Positions 24,361-32,991 of a stretch of 64,000 nucleotides of DNA are shown piece after piece. The stretch comes from an uncultured Tessaracoccus sp. (GTDB taxonomy: Bacteria; Actinomycetota; Actinomycetes; Propionibacteriales; Propionibacteriaceae). Position 1 is the stretch's first letter. Each line of letters begins with the position of its first letter. The stretch is from the NCBI RefSeq assembly GCF_943914565.1, contig NZ_CALUCN010000005.1, positions 124,001 to 188,000 on the forward strand. The letters run 5' to 3'. A program made the translations under genes and the position numbers. The notes beneath the pieces are model-generated. The model made no database searches, was not told the DNA's origin, and saw only the letters and a program-made list of their open reading frames with translations.

Positions 24361-24402
24361 TCCTCCCGGTGAATTGGCGGCGTATCCAATTCACCGGGAG
24401 GA
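24361..24402 (-). terminator. Strong hairpin between the inhibitor gene and the GT87 gene
   Basis: A perfect 17-base inverted repeat (24361-24377 with 24386-24402, arm ends TCCTCCCGG and CCGGGAGGA) encloses an eight-base loop. It starts 15 bases after the inhibitor stop and is followed on the minus strand by TTGTACTTT, so it is probably a terminator. The downstream arm also contains GGGAGG, a possible ribosome site for the GT87 gene. Confidence 0.7.
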
Positions 24403-24416
24403 TCCGGAGCCTCAGC

Positions 24417-24788
24417 TCAGCAATGGCCCACCGCGTCAGCCCGATCGTTGGTGCCGTCGGGAGCAATCATGACCTTCTCGCCCGGCATCACGCGGTTGAG
24501 TTGCTTGCGCTTACCCGTGCCCTTCTCATAGTCATAGATACACACTGGCTTGGAAGTCCGGTTGTACCAACTGCTGGCCTTGTCCCTGAACGTGCCGAGA
24601 TTGTAGTGCACGCTGCTCGCGGGAACGTCCTTGTGAGCCCCGCGCAGGCCACCATCTGCATAGACGCAGACGTACCCCTTCGCACAATCGTCTCCAGCGG
24701 CTGCGTGTGCTGGGATCTGGCCCAGCCAGAGAGGCAAGGTGGCTGCAGCAACGGCCATGGCGGCCAGTCGTCGAGTTGCCCGTCGCAT
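24417..24788 (-). CDS. Secreted peptidase inhibitor I36-like protein
   Basis: A 123-residue secreted protein. The signal peptide has a double-Arg n-region and a cleavage site after AHA (about 29). The mature part contains CAKGYVCVYADGGLRG, NLGTFRDKASSWYNRTSKPVCIYDY and a final Cys, a crystallin-like pattern seen in the I36 family (Streptomyces metalloproteinase inhibitor SMPI). Four Cys could make two disulfides. AAGGAG lies four bases before the ATG. This gene and its upstream gap are less GC-rich than their surroundings. The inhibitor role is by family resemblance; many members are uncharacterised. Confidence 0.75.
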   Translation of the reverse strand: MRRATRRLAAMAVAAATLPLWLGQIPAHAAAGDDCAKGYVCVYADGGLRGAHKDVPASSVHYNLGTFRDKASSWYNRTSKPVCIYDYEKGTGKRKQLNRVMPGEKVMIAPDGTNDRADAVGHC

Positions 24789-25171
24789 ACGTCTCCTTTC
24801 CTTGTGGGACGCCGCGCGAATGGCGCGACGCTCGCACGATACAACTCGGACGGGTCATGGCACGCGCCTTGGGCGAGGGGCGGAGAAGCGGCCATCGCGC
24901 GTTGCCCTTGACGGAGTCGTCAGGTGGAACCGGCCTGCTCGTTGACAATGTCCTCGCGTCGTGCCTTCGCAGATGCAGACCCAGCCGATGGCGCCCCAAC
25001 CCCGGTCAAGCGTCACTTCATGCGCGCCGACGATCCTTTTGCCACGCTTCGTCACGTACATCGAGCGTTCGAAGTGCCGCCCACCGCCTGCCAGGGAGCC
25101 CCGGACGGTGTTCCGCGCAGGTTGAGCCCGTCGAGAGCGCCCTGACCGAGCCCGCCACTACGTCGAGCAGC
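24789..25171. other. Intergenic stretch without a convincing gene
   Basis: About 380 bases, less GC-rich than average. A 68-codon minus-strand frame (24855-25061) begins with ATG but has no ribosome site and no recognisable family. The upstream region of the inhibitor gene has no clear promoter. It may be decayed sequence. Confidence 0.4.
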
Positions 25172-25384
25172 TCAGAATGCCTCGGACCTGGTCCCTGCCC
25201 GCATCGCGCGCATCGCGATGCGGAGAGCCCATACCCCGACGACGGCCAGGGCCCCGCCCACGAGCACATCGGGCCAGAGGAGCGACCAGTCGGCGTCGCC
25301 GCGGAGGACCAGCGCGACCCCGGAGCCTGGAATCCATCGGGCGATCGCGCCGAGCGCACCGGCAGCAACGGCGGGCACCACCAT
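25172..25384 (-). CDS. Hypothetical two-helix membrane protein
   Basis: A 70-residue reading frame with strongly GC-rich third positions, as in real genes here. Two hydrophobic segments (about 2-23, VVPAVAAGALGAIA and after; about 37-57, VLVGGALAVVGVWAL) are separated by a charged loop, and the C-terminus is basic. The frame continues upstream to a TTG at 25423, but that codon falls inside the tRNA terminator, so the ATG at 25384 is preferred. The ribosome site is weak. No family is recognised. Confidence 0.4.
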   Translation of the reverse strand: MVVPAVAAGALGAIARWIPGSGVALVLRGDADWSLLWPDVLVGGALAVVGVWALRIAMRAMRAGTRSEAF

Positions 25385-25418
25385 GCGAGACACCCAGGGC
25401 GCAAGTCGCGGAGAAGCG

Positions 25419-25451
25419 AACAACCCGCCCGACTGAGTCGGGCGGGTTGTT
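25419..25451 (-). terminator. Terminator of the initiator tRNA
   Basis: A perfect 15-base stem (25419-25433 with 25437-25451; arms AACAACCCGCCCGAC and its complement) with a three-base loop, eight bases after the tRNA. The stem base is A/T-rich, so the RNA ends in GUUGUU. Confidence 0.85.
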
Positions 25452-25458
25452 CCGTTCG

Positions 25459-25532
25459 TAGCGGGGACAGGATTTGAACCTGTGACCTCTGGGTTATGAG
25501 CCCAGCGAGCTACCGAACTGCTCCACCCCGCG
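25459..25532 (-). tRNA. Initiator tRNA-Met (CAU)
   Basis: 74 nucleotides, anticodon CAU in CTCATAA. Initiator features: an unpaired first position (C1 facing U72) and three consecutive G-C pairs in the anticodon stem (GGG / CCC). The T-loop is GTTCAAATC. CCA is not encoded. The gene stands alone with its own promoter and terminator. Confidence 0.95.
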
Positions 25533-25543
25533 GTGCTCGATCT

Positions 25544-25571
25544 ACACTAGCAACCCGGCGCTGGAAGTCAA
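25544..25571 (-). promoter_or_regulatory. Promoter of the initiator tRNA
   Basis: TTGACT (25571-25566), a 16-base spacer and TAGTGT (25549-25544), ending 11 bases before the tRNA 5' end. This is the best -35/-10 pair in the window. The remaining gap to 25769 holds no gene. Confidence 0.7.
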
Positions 25572-25769
25572 AATCAGGTTCTGCGGCCAACCAACACCCA
25601 CGACAGCGATCTGCCGGACACAGGGACGCGAGCCCGCACCCAAGGGACGCGCTCCCTGCACCATCGGACGCCGTCGACGCACCGCCCTGTGCGCGGTACT
25701 CGATCATCCCGGACGGGCCGCACTCGATGATCCACTCGTGCCGCAGCCGGCGTGTTCGGCCAAGACGGT

Positions 25770-25775
25770 TAGGCT
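25770..25775 (+). promoter_or_regulatory. -10 box of the acyltransferase gene
   Basis: TAGGCT, nine bases before the ATG at 25785, with no ribosome site between. This implies an almost leaderless mRNA. Confidence 0.5.
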
Positions 25776-25784
25776 GGGCGCGAC

Positions 25785-26855
25785 ATGAGTGGGAAGCCGC
25801 GCACGCAGCGCGAGGTGTGGATCGACGTCGCCAAGGGCATGGCGATCGCGCTCGTCGTGCTCGACCACGCCCGCCACCTGCTCACCCTCACCGAGATGCC
25901 GGTGCACCCGGTGTGGTCCTGGGTGGGCGAGACGTTCGCGTCGGTGCGGATGCCGGCCTTCTTCATGATCTCCGGCTTCTTCCTGTTCAAGTGGAAGGAG
26001 CGCGGCTGGCGGGCGTTCGTGAAGGGCAAGGTCGCGAGCTTCTTCTACCTCTACCTCGTGTGGGCGACGGTGTACTTCGTCGTGGACGGTCTCCTCGTGC
26101 GCCACCTCGACGACCGGGTGCTGCACCTCACGCGCAGCGGCCCCATCCAGCACATCCTGCGCGTCGACACCCCGCTGTGGTACCTGGCCGCGCTCCCGGT
26201 GTTCTCCCTCGTCTGGTGGTGGACGCGCACATGGCCCGCGTGGATCCCCGTCACCCTCGCGTCTCTCGGGTACTTCGGCACGCAGTGGGGCGTCATCCGC
26301 TGGCCACACCTCATCAGCACCGTCTTCACGATCGGGCTGGCCCACTACCTGTTCGCCTTCCTGATCGGCGCCCGGGCCACCGGCATCATCCGGCGCCTCA
26401 TCCCCCGCGCGAAGCCGTGGCACCTGCTCGTGACGTTCACCGTCTGGATGCTCATGGTGTTCTTCCCGCCGCCGCTCAAGGGCCTGCTGTTCTTCGTGTC
26501 GGTGCCGACGCTGTTCATGTTCGCAGCCCTCGTCGCCTCGTCGCCGCGTGCGTCGCGACCGTTCCTGCTCATGGGCCGCCGCAGCCTGCCGATCTACGTC
26601 ACACACTGGCTGCTCATCGAGGTCCAGCTCGGCATCACCCTGCGTTGGATCGACGACTGGCCCGCCTGGACAGGCACCTTCACGACGCCGCTGCTGTGGA
26701 TCTCCTCGATCCTCATCGCACTCGGGATCTGGCACGCCACCAACGCCTGGCACTGGCTGTGGGCCCGCCCCGACCCGGACCCGGTCCCCGTGCTCAGCGA
26801 CGTGGTGGACGCCCCACGCGTCGAACGCCCGTCCGGCTTCCACCGCCTGCGCTGA
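25785..26855 (+). CDS. Acyltransferase 3 family membrane protein
   Basis: A 356-residue polytopic protein of the acyltransferase-3 (AT3/YeiL-like) superfamily, which transfers acyl groups to surface sugars or lipids. The N-terminus has the typical WIDVAKGMAIALVVLDHARHL (a helix with the conserved His) and SVRMPAFFMISGFFLF, followed by about ten membrane helices and a cytoplasmic Pro-rich tail. Some relatives are secreted-polysaccharide O-acetylases. No polysaccharide genes are adjacent, so the acceptor is unknown. The GT87 gene 1.4 kb away may or may not be related in function. Confidence 0.85.
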   Translation: MSGKPRTQREVWIDVAKGMAIALVVLDHARHLLTLTEMPVHPVWSWVGETFASVRMPAFFMISGFFLFKWKERGWRAFVKGKVASFFYLYLVWATVYFVVDGLLVRHLDDRVLHLTRSGPIQHILRVDTPLWYLAALPVFSLVWWWTRTWPAWIPVTLASLGYFGTQWGVIRWPHLISTVFTIGLAHYLFAFLIGARATGIIRRLIPRAKPWHLLVTFTVWMLMVFFPPPLKGLLFFVSVPTLFMFAALVASSPRASRPFLLMGRRSLPIYVTHWLLIEVQLGITLRWIDDWPAWTGTFTTPLLWISSILIALGIWHATNAWHWLWARPDPDPVPVLSDVVDAPRVERPSGFHRLR

Positions 26856-26899
26856 CCCCACCACCCGTCACGACTGGCCGCCGGGGTTGCCCGCGTGGC

Positions 26900-26905
26900 T
26901 AGGAT
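26900..26905 (+). promoter_or_regulatory. -10 box of the M16 peptidase pair (leaderless)
   Basis: TAGGAT, then exactly seven bases, then the ATG at 26913. Confidence 0.55.
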
Positions 26906-26912
26906 CCGGGGC

Positions 26913-28169
26913 ATGCAGCCCTACCCCATCGCCACCCACACGCTCGACAACGGCCTGCGCGTCGCCGTGGCCGAGGCCCCGTCGCCAGGGGTGGCGGTCA
27001 ACCTGTGGGTCGAGGTGGGTTCCTCCGACGAAGCCCCCGACCGCACCGGGTTCGCGCACCTGTTCGAGCACCTGATGTTCCAGGGGTCGACCCACGTCGC
27101 ATCCGGGGAGCACATGGCCCTCGTCGAGTCGCTGGGCGGCACGGTGAACGCCACCACGTCGGCGGATCGCACGAGCTACTTCGAGACGGTGCCGCGCGGC
27201 GCGCTCGAGCTCGCGCTCTGGCTCGAGGCGGACCGCCTCGCCACGCTCGACATCTCCGCCGCGCACTTCGAGGCCCAGCGCGAGGTCGTCAAGGAGGAGA
27301 AGCGCGAGCGCTACGACAACCAGCCCTACGGCGACCTCCTCGAACTCGTCATCGCCCAGCACTTCCCCACCGACCACCCGTACGGGCACCTCACGATCGG
27401 CTCGATGGCGCATCTCGACGAGGCCGCCCTCGGCGACGTGACCGACTTCTTCGACACCTGGTACCGCGCCTCGAACACCCGCCTCGTGCTGGCCGGCCCG
27501 ATCAGCCCCGACGAGGGCTTCCGCCTCGCGGAGCAGTACCTGGGGCACCTGCCCGCCCTCACTCCCCCGCCGACACGCGAACCGCTCGACCTGCCCCTGC
27601 TCGGCCCCACCACGACGACGGTCACCCGCCCGGTGCCGTACTCGATCACCTACCTCTCCTGGCCGACGCCGCCCGCGGCGTCCAAGGCACAGTCCGCGCT
27701 CGACCTGGCCCTCATGGTCCTCGCCGACGGGCACGCGGCACGCCTGCACCGCCGGCTCGTGCGAGACCTCGGCGTGGCGCAGGAGTGCCAGGCGACGAGC
27801 CTCACCCACCGTCGCGCACCCTCGGTCGCGCTGCTCATGGCGAGGCCCGCCGACGGCACGGATCCAGCCCGCCTCACCGGCGCTATGCGCGACGAGCTGA
27901 CCCGATTCGTCGACGAGGGTCCCACCGAGCAGGAACTCGCCCGCGCGCTCGCCCAGTACGAGCGCGCCTGGTTGTGGCAGCTCGCCACCGCCGAGGACCG
28001 CGCCGACGCCTGCAACGACGCGTGGCTGCTCTGGGGCGACCCCGGACGCATCAACACCCACCTGGACGACGTGCTCGCCCTCACCCCCGACACCGTCCGC
28101 GCCGCCGCAGCGACCTGGCTGCACCCCGAGCACGCCCACGAACTGCGCTACCTGAAGGAGGACGCCTGA
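26913..28169 (+). CDS. M16 family zinc peptidase, catalytic subunit
   Basis: A 418-residue inverzincin of the pitrilysin/insulinase family. The inverted zinc motif HLFEH is intact (FAHLFEHLMFQGS), and the distal Glu lies in the helix AQREVVKEEKRERYDNQPYG. No signal peptide is seen, so it should act in the cytoplasm. An upstream GTG at 26895 is possible, but the ATG at 26913 sits seven bases after a TAGGAT box. It shares TGATG with the next gene, an M16 homologue without the zinc motif. Such active/inactive pairs form the two halves of a closed peptidase chamber, like mitochondrial MPP beta/alpha. Confidence 0.92.
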   Translation: MQPYPIATHTLDNGLRVAVAEAPSPGVAVNLWVEVGSSDEAPDRTGFAHLFEHLMFQGSTHVASGEHMALVESLGGTVNATTSADRTSYFETVPRGALELALWLEADRLATLDISAAHFEAQREVVKEEKRERYDNQPYGDLLELVIAQHFPTDHPYGHLTIGSMAHLDEAALGDVTDFFDTWYRASNTRLVLAGPISPDEGFRLAEQYLGHLPALTPPPTREPLDLPLLGPTTTTVTRPVPYSITYLSWPTPPAASKAQSALDLALMVLADGHAARLHRRLVRDLGVAQECQATSLTHRRAPSVALLMARPADGTDPARLTGAMRDELTRFVDEGPTEQELARALAQYERAWLWQLATAEDRADACNDAWLLWGDPGRINTHLDDVLALTPDTVRAAAATWLHPEHAHELRYLKEDA

Positions 28170-29479
28170 TGCGCCGCCCCACCGTCGACCTCAGCGCCAC
28201 CGACTGGCAGTTCCCCGAGCCGCGGGTCCACACCCTCCCGAACGGCATCACCGTGTGGCACTTCCCGATGCCCGGCCAACACGTCGCCGCATTCGAGCTC
28301 GTGCAACCCATCCGGCTCACCGCCGAACCGCGCGAGCTCGAAGGCGTCGGCACCATCGCGCTCCACGCACTCGACGAATCCACCGTGCCGCACCCCGACA
28401 TGCAGGAGCTCCTCGACCTCGAGGGCGCCGCCCTGCACGCCGCGGCGCACGTCCACGCCACCCGGTTCGGTGGGCTCGTCCCCGCCCGCCGGCTCGCCGG
28501 CGTGCTGCCGCTGCTCACCGAGTTCCTCACCGAGCCCGGCTACCACCCCGACGACGTCGCACTCCACGTCGAGGCGCAGGAAGCGGCCTTCCGCACCCGG
28601 CTCAGCACCCCCGCCGCAGCCGCGCGCTGGGCGCTGCGGATCGGCCTCTACGGCTCCGGACAGCGACAGGGCAGGCCCATCTGCGGAACGCCCGAGACCC
28701 TCGCCCGGATCACCCGCGACGAGGTGCTCGCCTGGCACCGGCAGCACTACGCTCCCACCGGTTCGGTGCTCGTCGTCGCCGGCGACCTGCCCGACCTCGA
28801 CACCCACGCCCTCGACGCCTGGCGGACGACGGCCACGCGCTCGCCCCTCGCGGAGCCCACCACCGCTGGCCCGGCGGTGCTCGTCGCCGACGTGCCCGGC
28901 GCCGTCCAGGCCACGATCGTCGTCGCGCGGCGCAGCATCGGCCGCGACGACCCCCGCTGGGCCGCGGCACGCCTCGCGGGTCACGTGCTCGCCGGCGGCT
29001 TCGCCAGCCGGCTGAACCTCGAGCTGCGCGAACGTCTCGGCTACACCTACGGCATCGGCGGCGGCTTCGTGCCTGACCCCACCGGCAGCCTCCTGCAGGT
29101 CCAGACCAGCACCCGCACCGACGTCGCCGGCGACGCGCTCGAGCGCATCCTCGACGCCTTCCGCCTCGACACGCCGGTCACGGTCGCAGAGCTCGACGAC
29201 GCGAAGGCGTTCCGCATCGGCATCGCGCCGCTCGCCAACGAGACCGCGGGCGACGTCGCGCAGCAGGCCGCAGCACTCGCCGAGGCGGGGCTCACGGTGG
29301 GGTACGTCAACCAGCACACCGAGCAGCTGCGCGCGGTCACGCCCGACGAGGCGAGCGCGACGTGGCGGGAGCTCGTCGACCCCTCGCAGTTCGTCGTCGC
29401 GATCGCCGGCGACGCACGCACGCTGCTGCCCCAGCTCGCCGCGCACGACCCCCGCGTCGTCGCCCTCGACGAGGGCTGA
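28169..29479 (+). CDS. M16 family protein, non-catalytic subunit
   Basis: A 436-residue partner of the preceding gene. The position of the zinc motif reads ALHALDES, so the metal ligands are lost. The C-terminal half keeps the conserved substrate-binding pair seen in inactive M16 subunits: ASRLNLELRERLGYTYGIGGGF, with the Arg and Tyr that bind substrate in trans. The ATG overlaps the stop of the catalytic gene (TGATG) and GAAGGAGG lies just upstream, so the two should be made in equal amounts and function as a heterodimer. Confidence 0.9.
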   Translation: MRRPTVDLSATDWQFPEPRVHTLPNGITVWHFPMPGQHVAAFELVQPIRLTAEPRELEGVGTIALHALDESTVPHPDMQELLDLEGAALHAAAHVHATRFGGLVPARRLAGVLPLLTEFLTEPGYHPDDVALHVEAQEAAFRTRLSTPAAAARWALRIGLYGSGQRQGRPICGTPETLARITRDEVLAWHRQHYAPTGSVLVVAGDLPDLDTHALDAWRTTATRSPLAEPTTAGPAVLVADVPGAVQATIVVARRSIGRDDPRWAAARLAGHVLAGGFASRLNLELRERLGYTYGIGGGFVPDPTGSLLQVQTSTRTDVAGDALERILDAFRLDTPVTVAELDDAKAFRIGIAPLANETAGDVAQQAAALAEAGLTVGYVNQHTEQLRAVTPDEASATWRELVDPSQFVVAIAGDARTLLPQLAAHDPRVVALDEG

Positions 29480-29491
29480 CGCGGGCAGGGC

Positions 29492-32479
29492 CTACTCGCC
29501 CTCGAGCGCGGTGAGGGCCTCCTCGACCTTGGCCTTCGCGGCGTTGGTCTTGGACTGGTACGTCGCGAGGTCGCCGGCCTTCAGCGCCTTGTCTGCCTCG
29601 GTGAACAGCGTCTGCGCCTCGTCGAGGCGCGCGCGCACCTCCGGATTGTCGCCCGGGCGCGGGCTCGCCTTCGGAGCCGGGGTCGCGCCGGCCGACGCGG
29701 TCGCCGTCGGCGACGGCGACGGGGAGGGCGACGGCGAGGCGGAGCCGCCGGGTTGCTGCCCGCCCTTGCCGCCGTCGGGCTGCTGGTCGGCCTCGGGGGA
29801 CTTGCCCTCGACGCGCTCACCGGTGTCGGCACCGGCGTCGCCCTGGAAGACCTGGTCGAGCGCGGCCTGCAGCGTCTCACCGATGCCGACGTTCTCGCCG
29901 AAGCGCACGACGACGAACCGCAGCGCGGGATACCCGCCGCTGGTGGTGCTCGTCATCGTGTAGATCGGCTGCACGTACAGCAGCCCACCGCCCAGCGGCA
30001 GCGTCAGCAGGTTGCCGAAGATCGCGCGCGTGTCCGAGCCCTCGCGGTTGAACGGCAGGAGCCGGTCCGCCACCTGCTCGTTGGTGCGGATCGCGTTGTA
30101 CGTCTGTCCCGGCCCCGGGATCTGCTGCTCGTCGGAGAGCTTCAGCACCCGGAGTCGCCCGTAGTCGTCGCTCGTGGCGTCGGCGTTCACGGACATGTAG
30201 ACCGAGAGGTTCTCGCGCCCCAGCGGCACGAGGATCGTCGTGTTCGCGTAGTGCGGCTTCTTGTCCTCGGGCCAGCGGATCGTGAGGAAGTACGGCGGCT
30301 CCTTCTGCTTGTTCTCGCCGCCGCGGACGGGATCGTTCGGCACCTGCCACACGTCGGAGCGCTGGTACCAGGTGTCCGGGCTGCTGGTGTGGTAGCGGCC
30401 GAGGATCTCACGCTGGACCTTGAACAGGTCTGCGGGGTAGCGCAGGTGCTCGCGCAGCTCGTCGGGAATCTCCGACTTCGGCGTGACCGTGCCGGGGAAG
30501 ACCCGGCTCCAGGTCTTGAGGATCGGGTCCTTCTCGTCCCACTCGTAGAGCGTCACCGTGCCGTCGAAGGCGTCGACGGTGGCCTTCACCGAGTTGCGGA
30601 TGTAGTTGACTTCCTTGCCCTGCTGCACGAGCGCCCCCGGCTGCTTGCGGGAGTCGGAGATCGCGCCCTCGTAGTCGGTCATCTGCGAGTTCGGGTAGCG
30701 GTCCGAGGTGGTGAACGCGTCGATGATCCAGACGATCTTGCCGTCGACGACGCTCGGGTACGGATCCGAGTCGAGCGTCAGCCACGGCGCCACCTCCTGC
30801 ACCCGCTCGAGCGGCACGCGGTTGAACAGGACCTTCGACTGCGGGTTCACCCGGTCGGAGAGCAGCAGGTTGATGTCGCCGAAGCGGGTGGCGAACATCG
30901 TGCGTGCGAAGTAGTTGCCGACCGGCACGCCGCCCTTGCCCTTGTACGTGGTGCGGGACTCGGTGCGGCCCTTGCCGCCGGTGGGCGTGTCGAGCTCGAC
31001 GGGGTCCTGCCCGTCCGGCGCTCCGACGACGACCCAGTCGCCGGTGCGCTCGCCGTAGTAGATGCGGGGTTCGTGCTTGTCGAGCCGGCCGACGGTGGGG
31101 ATGCCGCCGGAGAAGAACACCGGCTCGCCGTTGCTGTGGCGCTGGTTGCCGTAGGCGGAGACCATGCCGTAGCCGTGGGTGAAGACCGTGCGCTGGTTGT
31201 TCCACGTGACCTCGGCGTTGGAGGCGTTGAAGTCGAGCTCACGCACGGCGACGACGGCGTCGGTGGGTTCGCCGTCGATCACGTAGCGGTCGACGTCGAG
31301 CGTCTCCGGGAAGCGGTAGTAGCCGCGGACCTGCTGCAGCTGCTCGTAGGTGCGCCCGACGATGGCCGGGTCGATCAAGCGGATGGCCGGCAGGGCCTCG
31401 GCGTCGGCGCGCAGCTGACCCGTCGTCGCCTCGGTGGTCGCCTCGTAGTCGGTGATCTCGAGCCCGCCGATGTCGTAGGCCGAGCGGGTGGCGTCCAAGT
31501 GCCTGCTGATGTAGTCGCGCTCCTTGTCCTGCTCGTTGGGGCGGACCTGGAACTCCTGGATCAGCCACGGGTAGGGGCCGGTGATGAGCAGCGACGACAC
31601 GAGCAGCAGCACCAGCGAGACGCCGGGGATCGACCAGCGCACCCGGTAGGCGTTGAACCAGCACACGCACGCGACGACGAGCATGATCCCGGCGAGGATC
31701 GTCTGGGCGGGCATGCGGGCGGTGGCGTCGGTGTAGGAGACGCCGCTGAACAGCGAGTTCGTCGAGGTGAGGAACCCGTAGCGGCCCAGGAACGTGCTCA
31801 CGGCGAGCGCGAGCAGCACGAGGCCGAGCAGCACGGAGAGCTGCCGGTGCGGCCCCTTCGAGCGCTGCACGTTGCCGGCGTTGGTGAGCGCCTTCACCGT
31901 GAGCGACCCGGTGAGGAAGTGGATGACGGTGGCGCCCAGCGTCGCGACGACGAGCGCGACGAGCAGGAAGCCCACGCAGTAGGTGATCCACGGCAGGTGG
32001 AAGACGTAGAACGACGCGTCCAGGTGGTAGTACGGGTCCTGCTCACCGAACGGCACCGCCCGCCAGGACGCGAGGAACACGTCGACGCGCTGCAACGCGT
32101 TGACACCGGCGAACAGGCCGACCAGCACGGCGGCGGCGACCATGAGCTTGCCGGCGCGGGCGTCGAGGGAGTCCCTGGCGCGCAACAGCAGCTCGGAGTC
32201 GAGGTTGGCGCGACGGACCTTGGGCCGGAGGCGGTACGCGATCCGGAGGGACGTCCACGTGATGAGCCCCATCACCGCGGCGCCGACGACGAACAGCCCG
32301 ATCTGCGTCACGAGCCGCGTGGTGAACACGGTCTCGAAGTGCACGGAGCGGAACCACCACAGGTCCGTCACGATCCGTGCGGTGATGACCAGCAGGACGG
32401 CGAGCACGGCCATGATGCCGATGGCCCACGGCAGTGGGCTCCTGCGAACTCCCTCGTCGTGCTGCACGTCCTCGCTCAT
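29492..32479 (-). CDS. UPF0182 family membrane protein
   Basis: A 995-residue protein of the UPF0182 family, widespread in actinobacteria and of unknown function. About seven membrane helices fill the first 310 residues (starting PLPWAIGIMAVLAVLLVITARI). A large extracytoplasmic domain follows (YTDATARMPAQ to about 900), including the conserved YRFPETLDVDRY. The tail is a Pro/Ser/Ala spacer (PSPSPSP) and a final helical segment, ADKALKAGDLATYQSKTNAAK. It converges with the M16 pair after 12 bases. Its ATG overlaps the PPA1309-family stop (ATGA), placing it third in the ylbL-PPA1309-UPF0182 operon. Confidence 0.93.
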   Translation of the reverse strand: MSEDVQHDEGVRRSPLPWAIGIMAVLAVLLVITARIVTDLWWFRSVHFETVFTTRLVTQIGLFVVGAAVMGLITWTSLRIAYRLRPKVRRANLDSELLLRARDSLDARAGKLMVAAAVLVGLFAGVNALQRVDVFLASWRAVPFGEQDPYYHLDASFYVFHLPWITYCVGFLLVALVVATLGATVIHFLTGSLTVKALTNAGNVQRSKGPHRQLSVLLGLVLLALAVSTFLGRYGFLTSTNSLFSGVSYTDATARMPAQTILAGIMLVVACVCWFNAYRVRWSIPGVSLVLLLVSSLLITGPYPWLIQEFQVRPNEQDKERDYISRHLDATRSAYDIGGLEITDYEATTEATTGQLRADAEALPAIRLIDPAIVGRTYEQLQQVRGYYRFPETLDVDRYVIDGEPTDAVVAVRELDFNASNAEVTWNNQRTVFTHGYGMVSAYGNQRHSNGEPVFFSGGIPTVGRLDKHEPRIYYGERTGDWVVVGAPDGQDPVELDTPTGGKGRTESRTTYKGKGGVPVGNYFARTMFATRFGDINLLLSDRVNPQSKVLFNRVPLERVQEVAPWLTLDSDPYPSVVDGKIVWIIDAFTTSDRYPNSQMTDYEGAISDSRKQPGALVQQGKEVNYIRNSVKATVDAFDGTVTLYEWDEKDPILKTWSRVFPGTVTPKSEIPDELREHLRYPADLFKVQREILGRYHTSSPDTWYQRSDVWQVPNDPVRGGENKQKEPPYFLTIRWPEDKKPHYANTTILVPLGRENLSVYMSVNADATSDDYGRLRVLKLSDEQQIPGPGQTYNAIRTNEQVADRLLPFNREGSDTRAIFGNLLTLPLGGGLLYVQPIYTMTSTTSGGYPALRFVVVRFGENVGIGETLQAALDQVFQGDAGADTGERVEGKSPEADQQPDGGKGGQQPGGSASPSPSPSPSPTATASAGATPAPKASPRPGDNPEVRARLDEAQTLFTEADKALKAGDLATYQSKTNAAKAKVEEALTALEGE

Positions 32480-32991
32480 TCCTCGCTCCTCAACGTCTCC
32501 GCCAGTGCCTCGGGCAGGTTCGGGATGATGTCCTCACCGCTCAACAGGTCGTCCGGGTGCGACCTGAGGCGTGCGAGCGCGTGCCGGGACCCGTCGCGCA
32601 GGACCCCGACCACGGACCGCACGTCCTGGTGTTCCGGGTGGGTCCGCACGAAGTCGACCGCGTCGTCGGCGTCCGCGGGCACCTTGGCCTCGTACTGACT
32701 GGGCAGGAACGTGCGCTCGACCGTGATCGCGACGCCCTCGACGGTGTCTGGGAAGTAGATCTGCGCGAGCCGCTCGAACAGGTGCTCGGTGGCGGTGAAC
32801 TCGTCCTGCTCGACAGCGCTCAGCGCGTCGGGCGCGCCCTCCGGGATCCGGCCGGCCAGCTGCGGCTCCATCGCCAGCAGGTCCGTCGTCGGCACGAGCG
32901 CGAACAGGCGCGCCGGCTGGTCCCAGCCCAGCTCGGCGACGTGCCGCTCGATGTCGGCGAGCACCGCGATGAGGCGTGTGGCGTCACTCAC
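32476..32991 (-). CDS. PPA1309 family protein
   Basis: A 171-residue acidic, cytoplasmic protein of the PPA1309 family, conserved in actinobacteria and named after a Propionibacterium acnes gene. Characteristic wording: DIERHVAELGWDQPARLFALVPT near the start, DEFTATEHLFERLAQIYFPDTVEGVAITVERTFLP, and RDGSRHALARLRSHPDDLLSGEDIIPNLPEALAETL at the end. The start is a GTG that overlaps the YlbL stop by eight bases, and the stop overlaps the UPF0182 gene by four. Function is unknown; strict linkage to the two membrane proteins suggests a shared process. Confidence 0.87.
   Translation of the reverse strand: MSDATRLIAVLADIERHVAELGWDQPARLFALVPTTDLLAMEPQLAGRIPEGAPDALSAVEQDEFTATEHLFERLAQIYFPDTVEGVAITVERTFLPSQYEAKVPADADDAVDFVRTHPEHQDVRSVVGVLRDGSRHALARLRSHPDDLLSGEDIIPNLPEALAETLRSEE

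Noticed and set aside
24855..25061. 68-codon minus-strand frame upstream of the inhibitor gene
   Set aside because: No ribosome site, no family resemblance and mixed third-position composition.
25385..25423. N-terminal extension of the small membrane protein to a TTG at 25423
   Set aside because: The extension would start inside the terminator stem of the initiator tRNA.
29753..32698. Very long open frame antisense to the UPF0182 gene (and similar ones opposite recB, mtrB, the M16 pair and sigA)
   Set aside because: These frames mirror the codon phase of a recognised gene in high-GC DNA. Their translations are Arg/Gly/Val-rich without any motif, and they lack ribosome sites.
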